From Segatella baroniae B14 (GTDB lineage Bacteria > Bacteroidota > Bacteroidia > Bacteroidales > Bacteroidaceae): a DNA stretch of 64,000 bases. The position numbers were made by a program, and so were the translations under genes. This document shows positions 43,818 through 53,093 of this stretch, piece after piece. The DNA lies in the NCBI RefSeq assembly GCF_022024235.1, contig NZ_CP091799.1, positions 1,987,001 through 2,051,000 on the forward strand, read 5' to 3'. The notes under the pieces were generated by a model. It searched no databases. It was not told the DNA's origin and was given only the letters and a program-made list of their open reading frames with translations. Within the stretch, counting starts at the first letter, position 1; each line of letters starts with the position of its first letter.

Positions 43818-46151
43818 ATGCAAGAAAATCTAGTTATAGTCGAGAGCCCTGCGAAGGCAAAGACAATCGAAAAGTTCTTAGGAGAAGACTATAAGGTTAT
43901 GTCTTCCTATGGTCACATTCGTGACTTGAAAAAGAAAGAACTAAGCATAGACAAAAAGACACTCGAACCTCATTATGAGATTCCTGAAGAGAAGATCAAA
44001 TTGGTTTCAGAACTAAAGTCGACCGCCAAAAAGGCTAAAAAAGTTTGGTTAGCATCCGATGAGGACCGCGAAGGAGAAGCTATCTCATGGCACCTTTGCG
44101 AAGTATTAGGATTAGATGAAGAAAAAACTAGCCGAATTGTTTTCCACGAAATTACACAACAAGCGATTCTTGATGCAATCAAGACACCAAGACATCTAGA
44201 TATGAATCTTGTCAATGCTCAGCAGGCAAGACGTGTACTCGACCGTTTGGTAGGTTTCAAACTTTCTCCAGTATTATGGAAAAAAGTAAAACCAGCGCTC
44301 TCTGCCGGTCGTGTACAAAGTGTCGCTGTACGACTTATCGTAGAGCGCGAAAGAGATATTCAGCACTTTAACAGCGAACAATACTATCGTGTAAGTGCTA
44401 TTTTTGCACTCATTGCTCCTGACGGGTCAGCTACAGAAGTAAAAGCTGAACTCGATAAGCGCCTGAAGACCCATGCCGAAGTGGTTGCCTTACTTGAGAA
44501 GTGCAAGGATTCAACTTTTACCGTTGAATCAGTTACCAAGAAGCCTTTGAAGCGTTCTCCTGCACCTCCTTTCACCACCTCAACTCTACAACAGGAAGCA
44601 GCACACAAGCTCAATTTTACAGTAAGTCAAACCATGATGATAGCTCAGCACCTCTATGAGGCAGGTAAAATAACCTACATGCGTACTGACTCCGTAAACT
44701 TGTCCACGCTATGTATCAATGCCAGCAAGGACGCTATCATTAAGCATTATGGTAAAGAATACAGTAAACCACGTAATTTCACAACTCATTCTAAAGGTGC
44801 ACAAGAAGCCCACGAGGCCATCCGTCCTACAGATATGAGCAAATCTGAGATTGAAGGTTCTTCCCAGGAGAAACGTCTCTATAATCTAATTTGGAAACGT
44901 ACTGCAGCATCACAGATGGCAGATGCTCAGATTGAAAAGACTACTGTAAATATTACTATTAGCAATGCTGACGATAAATTTGTTGCCAATGGTGAAACTA
45001 TCGCGTTCGACGGCTTCATGAAAGTATATAACGTCACCAATGATGATGAAGAAAATCAGGAAGACTACTTGCGTATACTTCCTTCTCTGAAAGAAGGCGA
45101 CAATTTACAACGTCGTGAAATTACAGCTACCCAGCGCTTCTCACAAGCACCTTCAAGATATACAGAAGCTAGTTTGGTACACAAACTGGAAGAACTCGGT
45201 ATTGGACGTCCATCTACGTATGCACCAACTATAAGTACTATACAACAACGTGAATATGTATTAAGAGGTGACCATCCAGGAACAGAACGCCAATATACAG
45301 TAGATACTCTAAAAGGTATCCAAATTACCCAAAAGACTAAAAAGGAAAATACAGGTTCTGACAAGGGTAAACTCGTTCCTACCGATATCGGTATCGTGGT
45401 TAACGATTTCCTTATAGAAAACTTCCCTGGCATCATGGATTATAACTTCACAGCCAAAGTAGAACAACAGTTCGACTTGATAGCTGAAGGTAAAGAAGAG
45501 TGGACAACCATGATGAAGGACTTCGATACTAAATTCGAGCCAATTGTTGAAAAGGTAATGAAAGCTCGAAGCGAGCACAAAGCAGGTGAACGCGAACTGG
45601 GTACAGACCCTAAGAGTGGAAAGCCTGTATTTGTCAAAATTGGCCGATTCGGACCAGTAGTACAAATAGGTTCTGCTAACGATGAAGAAAAGCCTAAATT
45701 TGCTCAAATGCCAGCAGATAAGAGCATCGAAACCATATCACTAGAGGAAGCATTAGAACTCTTCAAATTACCAAGAGAACTGGGTGAATACGAAGGCGAA
45801 ACCGTAACCATTGGTGCAGGCCGATTCGGACCATACGTTCTCCATATGAAGAAATATGTATCTATACCTAAGACCATTGATCCAATGGAAATCACGTTGG
45901 AAGAAGCAATACAGCTTATCAATGATAAACGTGAACAGGAAAAGAAAAAACATATCAAGAAATTTGAAGAAAACGATAAATTGGAGATTCTTAATGGGCG
46001 CTACGGTCCATATATTGCCTATGACGGCAAAAACTACCGTTTGCCAAAAGAACTTCACGAGAAAGCAGCAGAACTCACCCTCGAGGAATGCATAAAAATC
46101 GTGAACAATGCCCCAGAACCAAAAGCAAGAACCAGAAAAGCTCGCAAGTGA
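43818..46151 (+). CDS. topA: DNA topoisomerase I
   Basis: Type IA topoisomerase that relaxes negative supercoils. 777 aa. TOPRIM domain at the start (VIVESPAKAKTIEKFLG; DEDREGEAISWH near 88), the DNA-binding arch, the active-site tyrosine in KITYMRTDSVNLS near 288, and HEAIRPTDM. The C-terminus has repeats of the type IGRFGPVVQIG, GAGRFGPYVLHM and LNGRYGPYIAYDG instead of the four-cysteine zinc fingers of E. coli TopA, and ends in a basic tail. aroK starts inside its stop codon. Confidence 0.96.
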   Translation: MQENLVIVESPAKAKTIEKFLGEDYKVMSSYGHIRDLKKKELSIDKKTLEPHYEIPEEKIKLVSELKSTAKKAKKVWLASDEDREGEAISWHLCEVLGLDEEKTSRIVFHEITQQAILDAIKTPRHLDMNLVNAQQARRVLDRLVGFKLSPVLWKKVKPALSAGRVQSVAVRLIVERERDIQHFNSEQYYRVSAIFALIAPDGSATEVKAELDKRLKTHAEVVALLEKCKDSTFTVESVTKKPLKRSPAPPFTTSTLQQEAAHKLNFTVSQTMMIAQHLYEAGKITYMRTDSVNLSTLCINASKDAIIKHYGKEYSKPRNFTTHSKGAQEAHEAIRPTDMSKSEIEGSSQEKRLYNLIWKRTAASQMADAQIEKTTVNITISNADDKFVANGETIAFDGFMKVYNVTNDDEENQEDYLRILPSLKEGDNLQRREITATQRFSQAPSRYTEASLVHKLEELGIGRPSTYAPTISTIQQREYVLRGDHPGTERQYTVDTLKGIQITQKTKKENTGSDKGKLVPTDIGIVVNDFLIENFPGIMDYNFTAKVEQQFDLIAEGKEEWTTMMKDFDTKFEPIVEKVMKARSEHKAGERELGTDPKSGKPVFVKIGRFGPVVQIGSANDEEKPKFAQMPADKSIETISLEEALELFKLPRELGEYEGETVTIGAGRFGPYVLHMKKYVSIPKTIDPMEITLEEAIQLINDKREQEKKKHIKKFEENDKLEILNGRYGPYIAYDGKNYRLPKELHEKAAELTLEECIKIVNNAPEPKARTRKARK

Positions 46152-46675
46152 AAAGAATTATTATCATAGGATACATGGGCGCTGGCAAAACTACCGTCGG
46201 CAAAGCCCTGGCTGAAGACCTCGGACTTACATTTTATGACCTAGACTGGTACATCGAGAATCGTATGCGAAAAACTATCAAGCAAATTTTCGATGAATCT
46301 GGAGAAGAAGGATTCCGCAAAATAGAACATAACATGCTCCATGAAGTAGCAGAGTTTGAAAATGTCATCATTAGCTGTGGTGGTGGAACACCATGCTTCT
46401 TCGATAACATGGATTACATGAATGAACAGGGAGAAACACTCTATCTGAAAGCTAGTCCTGAAGTTTTATATGGCCATTTGAGAATGGGAAAAAGCGTTCG
46501 ACCGCTACTCCTTAACAAAACACCTGAAGAAGTAAAAGTGTTTATCCAAGAGCAGTTGCAAAAGCGCGAACCTTTTTACAACAAAGCCAAACATATCCTT
46601 GATGTGAGCCTTATGGACAACTTCGACAAAATAAAGATATCAGTAAAACAAGCAAGAGCATTATTGAATATATAA
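46148..46675 (+). CDS. aroK: Shikimate kinase
   Basis: Phosphorylates shikimate in aromatic amino acid synthesis. 175 aa when started at the GTG at 46148 (MKRIIIIGYMGAGKTT with initiator Met), which matches AroK length (about 173). A longer in-frame ATG at 46088 lies within topA and adds 20 residues before the beta strand, so I reject it. Walker A GYMGAGKTT, the shikimate-binding DLDWYIENR and SCGGGTPCF motifs and the lid RPLL are present. The GTG overlaps the topA stop by 4 bp (GTGA), implying translational coupling. Confidence 0.93.
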   Translation: MKRIIIIGYMGAGKTTVGKALAEDLGLTFYDLDWYIENRMRKTIKQIFDESGEEGFRKIEHNMLHEVAEFENVIISCGGGTPCFFDNMDYMNEQGETLYLKASPEVLYGHLRMGKSVRPLLLNKTPEEVKVFIQEQLQKREPFYNKAKHILDVSLMDNFDKIKISVKQARALLNI

Positions 46676-46685
46676 GCAATCGTAA

Positions 46686-48578
46686 ATGAAGAAATGGACA
46701 ATTGAAGATTCGAAAGAACTCTACAACATTAATGGTTGGGGTACTTCGTATTTTGACATCAACGAAAAAGGTGACGTCTTTGTAACTCCATGCAAGGACA
46801 ATGTACAAATCGACCTCCGTGATGTCATGGATGAATTGGCGCTACGCGATGTGACGCCACCGGTATTGCTTCGTTTCCCGGACATCCTTGACAACCGTAT
46901 CGAAAAAACGGCTAGCTGTTTCGCCAAAGCTAAAAAGGAATATGACTTTAAGGCAGAAAACTTCATCATCTATCCGATTAAGGTTAATCAGATGCAACCT
47001 GTCGTAGAGGAAATTATTTCTCATGGCCGCAAGTTTAATCTAGGTTTGGAAGCAGGCTCTAAACCCGAACTTCATGCTGTCATCGCTGTACAGTGTCAAA
47101 GCGACTCACTAATTATTTGTAACGGATATAAAGATGAAAATTATATCGAATTAGCTTTATTAGCCCAAAAAATGGGCAAGCGAATCTTTATCGTTATCGA
47201 AAAACTAAACGAACTGGAGATTATCGCTCGAATTGCTAAACGACTTCATGTAAAACCAAACATCGGTATCCGTATCAAATTGGCATCTTCTGGCTCTGGT
47301 AAATGGGCAGAAAGTGGTGGTGATGCTTCTAAATTTGGTCTTACCTCTTCAGAATTGCTCGAAGCACTCAATATGCTTGATGAAAAAGGCCTACACGACT
47401 GTCTACGCCTTATTCATTTTCATATTGGTAGCCAAATAACCAAAATTCGTCGTATTCAAACGGCTCTCCGTGAAGCCTCACAGTACTACATCAATCTTCA
47501 CAAAATGGGCTACAATGTAGATTTCGTAGACTGTGGTGGTGGTCTTGGTGTAGATTATGACGGAACCCGCTCATCTAACAGTGAAAGTTCTGTAAACTAC
47601 TCTATTCAAGAATATGTAAATGACTGTGTATACACCTTTGTAGATGCAGCCAACAAGAATAACATACCACATCCTAACATCATTACGGAAAGTGGAAGAA
47701 GTCTTGCAGCTCACCATTCTGTCTTGGTCATCGATGTATTGGAAACAGCATCGTTGCCAGAAATGCCAGAGGAATTTGAGGCTAAAGACAACGATCATCA
47801 ACTGGTAAAAGACTTGTATGAGATTTGGGATAATCTGAGTCCTCGTACGATGCTTGAAAATTGGCACGATGCAGAACAGATTCGAGAAGAATGTTTGGAA
47901 TTATTCTCACATGGTATGGTTGATCTCAAAACTCGTGCTGAAATCGAATCCATGTATTGGAGTGTCTGCCATGAGATTAATAGTCTTTCTAAAGGACTCA
48001 AGCATGTACCTGATGAATTGAGAGGTCTCGATAAATTACTGGCAGATAAATACTTCTGTAACTTCTCTCTGTTCCAAAGCCTACCAGACAGTTGGGCTAT
48101 AGACCAGCTTTTCCCAGTCATGCCTATACAACGTCTTAACGAACGTCCTTCACGAAATGCGACATTACAAGATATCACTTGTGATAGCGATGGTAAAGTT
48201 GCCAACTTCGTTACTAACGGTCATGTGGGCCAGGTATTACCTGTACACTCATTAAAGAAAAACGATCCATATTATTTGGGAGTTTTCCTCGTGGGCGCTT
48301 ATCAGGAAATTTTGGGCGATATGCATAATCTCTTCGGTGACACGAATGCTGCACATATCACCGTGAAAAATGGTCAATACGAAATCAATCAGATTTTCGA
48401 TGGTGAAACAGTTGAAGAAGTACTCGAATACGTTCAATACAATCCGAAAAAACTCGTACGACAACTAGAACAATGGGTTACGAAAAGCGTAAAACTTGGT
48501 AAAATTTCGCTTGAAGAAGGAAAAGAATTCCTCAATAATTATCGTTCGGGACTCTATGGATATACATATCTAGAATAA
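46686..48578 (+). CDS. speA: Biosynthetic arginine decarboxylase
   Basis: PLP enzyme converting arginine to agmatine, the first step of the agmatine route to putrescine and spermidine. 630 aa. The N-terminal segment contains the PLP lysine motif (FIIYPIKVNQM near residue 100), the glycine-rich phosphate-binding stretch VDCGGGLGVDYDG near 283, and TESGRSLAAHHSVL near 340 with the Ser/His contacts. The C-terminal helical insert and the second active-site motif (HNLFGDTNAAH) agree with SpeA rather than ornithine decarboxylase. It follows aroK by 10 bp and is followed by a terminator. Confidence 0.95.
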   Translation: MKKWTIEDSKELYNINGWGTSYFDINEKGDVFVTPCKDNVQIDLRDVMDELALRDVTPPVLLRFPDILDNRIEKTASCFAKAKKEYDFKAENFIIYPIKVNQMQPVVEEIISHGRKFNLGLEAGSKPELHAVIAVQCQSDSLIICNGYKDENYIELALLAQKMGKRIFIVIEKLNELEIIARIAKRLHVKPNIGIRIKLASSGSGKWAESGGDASKFGLTSSELLEALNMLDEKGLHDCLRLIHFHIGSQITKIRRIQTALREASQYYINLHKMGYNVDFVDCGGGLGVDYDGTRSSNSESSVNYSIQEYVNDCVYTFVDAANKNNIPHPNIITESGRSLAAHHSVLVIDVLETASLPEMPEEFEAKDNDHQLVKDLYEIWDNLSPRTMLENWHDAEQIREECLELFSHGMVDLKTRAEIESMYWSVCHEINSLSKGLKHVPDELRGLDKLLADKYFCNFSLFQSLPDSWAIDQLFPVMPIQRLNERPSRNATLQDITCDSDGKVANFVTNGHVGQVLPVHSLKKNDPYYLGVFLVGAYQEILGDMHNLFGDTNAAHITVKNGQYEINQIFDGETVEEVLEYVQYNPKKLVRQLEQWVTKSVKLGKISLEEGKEFLNNYRSGLYGYTYLE

Positions 48579-48582
48579 ATAT

Positions 48583-48618
48583 ATAATCAGACCTCGAACA
48601 AGAGGCCTGATTTTTTAT
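48583..48618 (+). terminator. Intrinsic terminator of speA
   Basis: ATCAG-CCTC and GAGG-CTGAT arms with one mismatch around loop GAACAA, followed by six T residues. Confidence 0.85.
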
Positions 48619-48631
48619 ATTCCTTACTACT

Positions 48632-49408
48632 ATGAAACAGAAAATTACAGTCGTTAAAGTTGGTGGAGCAATTGTAGAAGATCCACAAAGTCTTGATCAG
48701 CTGCTTCAGAATTTTGCAGCCATCGAAGGTCCTAAAGTTTTAGTTCACGGTGGTGGCAGAAGAGCTACCAAAGTCGCTACATCATTAGGCATAGAAAGTA
48801 AGATGGTTAATGGGCGTCGCATTACCGACGCAGAAATGCTTGAAGTAGTAACCATGGTTTATGGTGGACTTGTCAACAAGAATATTATCGCCCAACTTCA
48901 GTCTAAGGGAGTTAACGCATTAGGTCTAACTGGTGCAGATATGGATATTATACATAGCCATAAACGCCCACAAAAAAACGGCGTAGATTATGGGTTTGTT
49001 GGCGATGTAGAACATGTTAATGGGTTTGCACTCCGTAATATCATCGAACAAGGTATTACTCCTGTCATGGCACCCTTAACCCATGATGGTAAAGGCAACA
49101 TGCTGAATACTAACGCAGATACCATTGCCTCAGAAACCGCTAAAGCTCTCGCCCGCTTTTATGATGTAACACTAATTTACAGCTTTGAGAAAAAAGGTGT
49201 TCTCAGCAATCCTGAAGATGATGAAAGCGTGATTCCAACAATTACACGTCAAGATTTTGAGCAATATGTTGCTAATGGTACTGTAGCCGGTGGCATGATT
49301 CCTAAATTAGAAAACGCACTTGCTGCAGTAGACAGTGGTGTGAGTCAAGTTATTATCACACTGGCTTCAGCCATCGATGGCAAACATGGCACTATTATAA
49401 AGAAGTAA
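48632..49408 (+). CDS. argB: Acetylglutamate kinase
   Basis: Phosphorylates N-acetylglutamate in arginine synthesis. 258 aa; N-terminal KVGGAIVEDPQSL and VHGGGRRATKVATSLG (nucleotide-binding glycines), NTNADTIASETAKAL and the C-terminal VAGGMIPKLENAL with the ATP lysine. The length matches E. coli ArgB. It sits 53 bp behind speA, i.e. arginine synthesis next to arginine decarboxylation, although a terminator separates the two. Confidence 0.95.
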   Translation: MKQKITVVKVGGAIVEDPQSLDQLLQNFAAIEGPKVLVHGGGRRATKVATSLGIESKMVNGRRITDAEMLEVVTMVYGGLVNKNIIAQLQSKGVNALGLTGADMDIIHSHKRPQKNGVDYGFVGDVEHVNGFALRNIIEQGITPVMAPLTHDGKGNMLNTNADTIASETAKALARFYDVTLIYSFEKKGVLSNPEDDESVIPTITRQDFEQYVANGTVAGGMIPKLENALAAVDSGVSQVIITLASAIDGKHGTIIKK

Positions 49409-49504
49409 CACCTTCTTAAACGTTAATGAATATTAAATTTGAGAAGAAAGTATGATTTACTGTAACTTTCTTGAAACACAATCGTCAGTTAATATAGAGG
49501 CAAG

Positions 49505-50017
49505 ATGAAAAATATCAGTTTCCGTAACGATGTATTGCCGTTGAAGAATATACTTTATCGGCTAGCTCTTCGAATCACACTTAACCGTGCAGAAGCTGAA
49601 GACATTGTACAGGATACGCTGATTAAAGTTTGGAATAATCGAGATAAATGGGACAAAATAGAATCAATAGAAGCTTATAGTTTAACCATTGCTCGAAATT
49701 TGGCTCTTGACCGAAATAAGAAAATGGGAAATAACAATCCATCTATTGATGAGGAACAAGTAGACAATACAGACCATGCATCCAATCCTTATGATGAAAT
49801 AGACCGAAAAGAAAAGGTTAACATCATCAAAAAATTAGTAAACGAATTGCCAGAGAAACAACGAAGTTGTATGCAACTTAGAGACTTTGAAGGCAAATCG
49901 TATAAAGAAATAGCCGAGATTCTGGCCATTACTGAAGAACAAGTAAAAGTAAATATCTTCAGAGCTAGACAGGCAATAAAAAAAAGATTTCAAGAATTTG
50001 ACAAATATGGATTATAA
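49505..50017 (+). CDS. ECF-type RNA polymerase sigma factor
   Basis: 170 aa. Region 2 (about 10-80) with AEAEDIVQDTLIKVWNNRDKW and region 4 (about 115-165) with LPEKQRSCMQLRDFEGKSYK and the HTH EIAEILAITEEQVKVNIFRARQAIKKRF-type end (given in two parts). There is no long extra domain. It is not next to a SusC with an STN domain, so it is unlikely to be a PUL sigma factor; the regulon is unknown. The gene for a short membrane protein overlaps its 3' end and is the likely anti-sigma partner. Confidence 0.93.
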   Translation: MKNISFRNDVLPLKNILYRLALRITLNRAEAEDIVQDTLIKVWNNRDKWDKIESIEAYSLTIARNLALDRNKKMGNNNPSIDEEQVDNTDHASNPYDEIDRKEKVNIIKKLVNELPEKQRSCMQLRDFEGKSYKEIAEILAITEEQVKVNIFRARQAIKKRFQEFDKYGL

Positions 50018-50498
50018 GTACATCAATCAACTTTTAGATCGCTATTGGAAGTGCGAAACTTCTCTTGAAGAAGAGAAAATACTTCGTGCCTTCTTTAGTC
50101 AAAAGGATGTACCAGCAGAACTGGAAACTTATAAAGAACTGTTTATTTATGAACAGAATGAAAAGGTTACAGATGCGCTGGATGATGACTTTGACCAAAA
50201 GATGATGACTCTTATTGATAACAACGAGCATATTGCTCATCTGCACAAAGCTCGATTTGTTACCATTTCAAACAACTTGAAGCCTTTATTCAAGGCAGCT
50301 GCTATTGTAGCTATATTCCTGACTTTAGGAAATGCATCTCAAGTAGCGTTTAATGAAGAGGATGAAATCATCAATACTGGCACCACAGAACAACTCTATA
50401 AGGGAGCTTCTGTAGCCATGGGTGACTCTGCCGTTATCGATAGCATGCAGCATAGCAGTATCGAAACAACGACTGCAGCCGAAAACATACTAAAGTAG
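50007..50498 (+). CDS. Putative anti-sigma factor (membrane protein)
   Basis: 163 aa from the ATG at 50007 (MDYKYINQLLDRYWKCET), overlapping the end of the sigma gene by 11 bp; a TTG at 49998 is also in frame. The first 85 residues are acidic and helical like cytoplasmic anti-sigma regions (CETSLEEEKILRAFF), one membrane segment lies at about 95-112 (LFKAAAIVAIFLTLGNASQV), and a short extracytoplasmic tail of about 50 residues follows. There is no zinc-binding HXXXCXXC motif. Function is inferred from the overlap with the sigma gene. Confidence 0.7.
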   Translation: MDYKYINQLLDRYWKCETSLEEEKILRAFFSQKDVPAELETYKELFIYEQNEKVTDALDDDFDQKMMTLIDNNEHIAHLHKARFVTISNNLKPLFKAAAIVAIFLTLGNASQVAFNEEDEIINTGTTEQLYKGASVAMGDSAVIDSMQHSSIETTTAAENILK

Positions 50499-50600
50499 AT
50501 TATTTCTATGCTTTCTCTATAAAAATCATTTTTTAGTAAAACAATTACTTGAAACTGTGAAGTTTCTATTCTCTCAAATTTTTCATAACATACTAACGTA

Positions 50601-50638
50601 AAGCCCCGCCACTCTGTCGAGAGTTGCGGGGCTTTTTT
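50601..50638 (+). terminator. Intrinsic terminator of the sigma/anti-sigma pair
   Basis: AAGCCCCGC with GCGGGGCTT, an inner ACTCT/AGAGT pair, then six T residues. Confidence 0.94.
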
Positions 50639-50691
50639 CCTGTCAATCGCTTACAACATACAGTTGCCATATGCCATTATCGTAGGAAACT

Positions 50692-51525
50692 TTACAGTTG
50701 GTCTGCAGATTTCATACGAGTAGCAAGCTGAAACAAACTCGGAATAAAGACACATAATGAGAACAAAAGACCTTCCACCATCATCTTTTCACTACCATGA
50801 AACAGATCTATCAGTTTACCATCCTGCATCTTTGGCATTAAATTAAACATGACATAAGCGACACTATTATTAATCCAATGTAAAACAACACCAGGAATTA
50901 TACTATTGGTACGATAATACATCCATCCCAACAAAATACCCACAGAAAAAGCAAAGACAAACTGAACCAAATTACCATGGACTGCGCCAAACATTAAAGC
51001 TGAAACCAATATAGATACCCAATAATATTTCTTAGGGAATATTTTTAATAATGCATTGAGAATAGCTCCCCGAAATACCACTTCTTCTGCTAAAGGAGCC
51101 AATACACCTATTGCTATAAAACCCCAAGGTTCTTTCATCACACTCTCAAAAATCTTAGTATATGTTGGATCCATTGTCAACTGTAACTTCTCCATAATCC
51201 ATTCCGATGGCAATATCAGTCCAAAAGATAACAATACAGTCCAGATAATAACTGCCCAAGGTCGTGTTTTCAAATAAGAAAGAGAAAATGGAAACCACTT
51301 CAAACGTATAAACAACAGAATAGTCAAAGCACTACTCAAAACTGTACTTATAGCTAATGCTTCTCCGTAAATACCACTAGCCATACCATTAACGACATTT
51401 GCATAACCAACATTCTCAAACTGATTATATATCAAAGCAACAGCTAACTGAACAAACAGCTGTATCAAAACAAAGACAATAGCATATAATATGCTATCAA
51501 GTATACCTTTAGTCGACTTTTTCAT
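50692..51525 (-). CDS. CPBP-family intramembrane metalloprotease
   Basis: 277 aa with about seven or eight membrane segments. The CPBP/Abi (Rce1-like) motifs are present: EEVVFRGAILNALL (the catalytic glutamates), and AVHGNLVQFVFAF and VLHWINNSVAY with histidines. Family members cleave membrane-bound substrates or prenylated peptides; in bacteria the substrate is mostly unknown. It is last in a minus-strand run starting at the P-type ATPase, 9 bp behind ribF. Confidence 0.9.
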   Translation of the reverse strand: MKKSTKGILDSILYAIVFVLIQLFVQLAVALIYNQFENVGYANVVNGMASGIYGEALAISTVLSSALTILLFIRLKWFPFSLSYLKTRPWAVIIWTVLLSFGLILPSEWIMEKLQLTMDPTYTKIFESVMKEPWGFIAIGVLAPLAEEVVFRGAILNALLKIFPKKYYWVSILVSALMFGAVHGNLVQFVFAFSVGILLGWMYYRTNSIIPGVVLHWINNSVAYVMFNLMPKMQDGKLIDLFHGSEKMMVEGLLFSLCVFIPSLFQLATRMKSADQL

Positions 51526-51534
51526 AAAACAATA

Positions 51535-52470
51535 TTAATTTTTATCCAATTTATCATTTACAACACGCTTATCATTCTCTAACTGAGCTTTCAAAGCATC
51601 TATACTTTCAAATTTTTGCTCTGTGCGAATAAAATGCATAAAACTTACAGATACTCGCTTACCATATATATTGCCCGTGAAATCGAAGATATTTACCTCA
51701 TACGAGCGCTTTAAACCACAGAATGTGGGACGATTACCAATATCCATCATACCACGATATACTCTACTGTCACCCTCAATGTGAACTAAAACAGCATAGG
51801 CGCCATTAGCGGGTATTAACTTTTCACAGGCTGAAAGGTCAATATTAGCCGTAGGGAAACCTAAACGACGACCTTCTTGAAAACCACGAACAACCTCACC
51901 TGTAAGAGAATAAGGATAACCTAGACAGGCATGAGCCTCTTCAACCTTACCCTCATACAGCATTTTACGAATTACCGTAGAACTTACGTTTACCTGCTGC
52001 AATTGAAAAACAGAGGTATTAATAACCTCAATACCTAACTGTTTACCATACTTTACATAGTCATTAAATCCCTCTTCCCGATTATGACCAAACCGATTAT
52101 CATAACCAATATAAAGTTTCCTCACATGCAACTGATCGCGAAGCACTTTTTCCATAAAATAAAAAGCCGACATACTTGCAGTTTGCTGATCAAAACGAAG
52201 CAGCCCACAAGTATCCACACCTAAACCTGCCAATAAATTAAGTTTCTCATCGAGGGTACTCAACATTTCAGGCTGATAATCCAGATGCAACACCTTACGT
52301 GGATGACTTTCGAACGTGATAACCATAGACTTAAGTCCACACTTTTTTGCCTCATCAACGACATGATGAAGTAGAAACTGATGCCCACGGTGCACACCAT
52401 CAAAAAAACCTATAGTAGCTACACAAGGTAAATCAGATACGTGTCTAGCACTAATATGAATAATATTCAT
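51535..52470 (-). CDS. ribF: Bifunctional riboflavin kinase/FAD synthetase
   Basis: Makes FMN from riboflavin and FAD from FMN. 311 aa. N-terminal nucleotidyltransferase (about 1-165) with TIGFFDGVHRGHQFLL and YIGYDNRFGHNREEG; C-terminal kinase (about 180-305) with GEVVRGFQEGRRLGFPTANI and the metal/nucleotide motif PANGAYAVLV. Length and domain order match bacterial RibF. No FMN riboswitch is visible upstream, where the HAD gene ends 16 bp away. Confidence 0.95.
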   Translation of the reverse strand: MNIIHISARHVSDLPCVATIGFFDGVHRGHQFLLHHVVDEAKKCGLKSMVITFESHPRKVLHLDYQPEMLSTLDEKLNLLAGLGVDTCGLLRFDQQTASMSAFYFMEKVLRDQLHVRKLYIGYDNRFGHNREEGFNDYVKYGKQLGIEVINTSVFQLQQVNVSSTVIRKMLYEGKVEEAHACLGYPYSLTGEVVRGFQEGRRLGFPTANIDLSACEKLIPANGAYAVLVHIEGDSRVYRGMMDIGNRPTFCGLKRSYEVNIFDFTGNIYGKRVSVSFMHFIRTEQKFESIDALKAQLENDKRVVNDKLDKN

Positions 52471-52486
52471 TTTCGATGAAACCGTA

Positions 52487-53092
52487 TTAAATCTTCAACC
52501 AATCATCTGGATGCTCATTCCAAAATGTCTGAATACCCAATTCGCGCGCTGCAGCAATATTTGCCTCATTATCATCAATAAACAGAGTTTCTTCTGCTTT
52601 AATACCTGCATCAGCTAGCACAGTTGCAAAAATATCTTCCTGAGGCTTAATTTTATGAAGTTCATAAGATAGATAAATTTCATCGAAAAAATCCTGAGCT
52701 ATCCAGCGCTTATAAGGGAATAATTCCTCTGCGCAATAATTCCAATGCATTTCATTGGTATTACTTAACAGGAACAATCTAAACCCTTTATCATGCAATT
52801 CGAGCAATCTCACCTTCTTTTCATTCGGAATAACCGTAAGCAACCGATTCCAAGCCCAAACAATATCTTCATCACGAACGTTGCACGATGCAATACGTCT
52901 TACCTCATTGCAAAATTCATGCTGAGAAATATTACCAACTTCTGTATCATAAAACAAATCCTCTGTACGATGATCTTCTATATACTGAGCTATTTGGGGA
53001 GCACCTATCGCTTTAAAAGCATCAATACAACGCTGATCATCAAGCCCAACTAAGACTCCCCCCAAATCAAATATAATATTTTTTATCAACAT
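52487..53092 (-). CDS. HAD-family hydrolase
   Basis: 201 aa, cytoplasmic. Motif I IIFDLGGVLVGLD (the second conserved Asp of DxD is replaced by Gly, as in the epoxide-hydrolase-like and YihX branches), motif II LFLLSNTNEMHW, the lysine in HKIKPQEDIF, and motif IV FIDDNEANI. It resembles YihX-type sugar phosphatases; the substrate is unknown. It starts 1 bp after the ATPase stop and is cotranscribed. Confidence 0.88.
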   Translation of the reverse strand: MLIKNIIFDLGGVLVGLDDQRCIDAFKAIGAPQIAQYIEDHRTEDLFYDTEVGNISQHEFCNEVRRIASCNVRDEDIVWAWNRLLTVIPNEKKVRLLELHDKGFRLFLLSNTNEMHWNYCAEELFPYKRWIAQDFFDEIYLSYELHKIKPQEDIFATVLADAGIKAEETLFIDDNEANIAAARELGIQTFWNEHPDDWLKI

Positions 53093-53093
53093 C

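Noticed and set aside
46088-46147. Upstream ATG for aroK
   Set aside because: It would add 20 residues encoded inside topA before the conserved first beta strand; the GTG overlap start fits the family length.
52440-52500. FMN riboswitch before ribF
   Set aside because: The gap to the HAD gene is only 16 bp, too small for the element.
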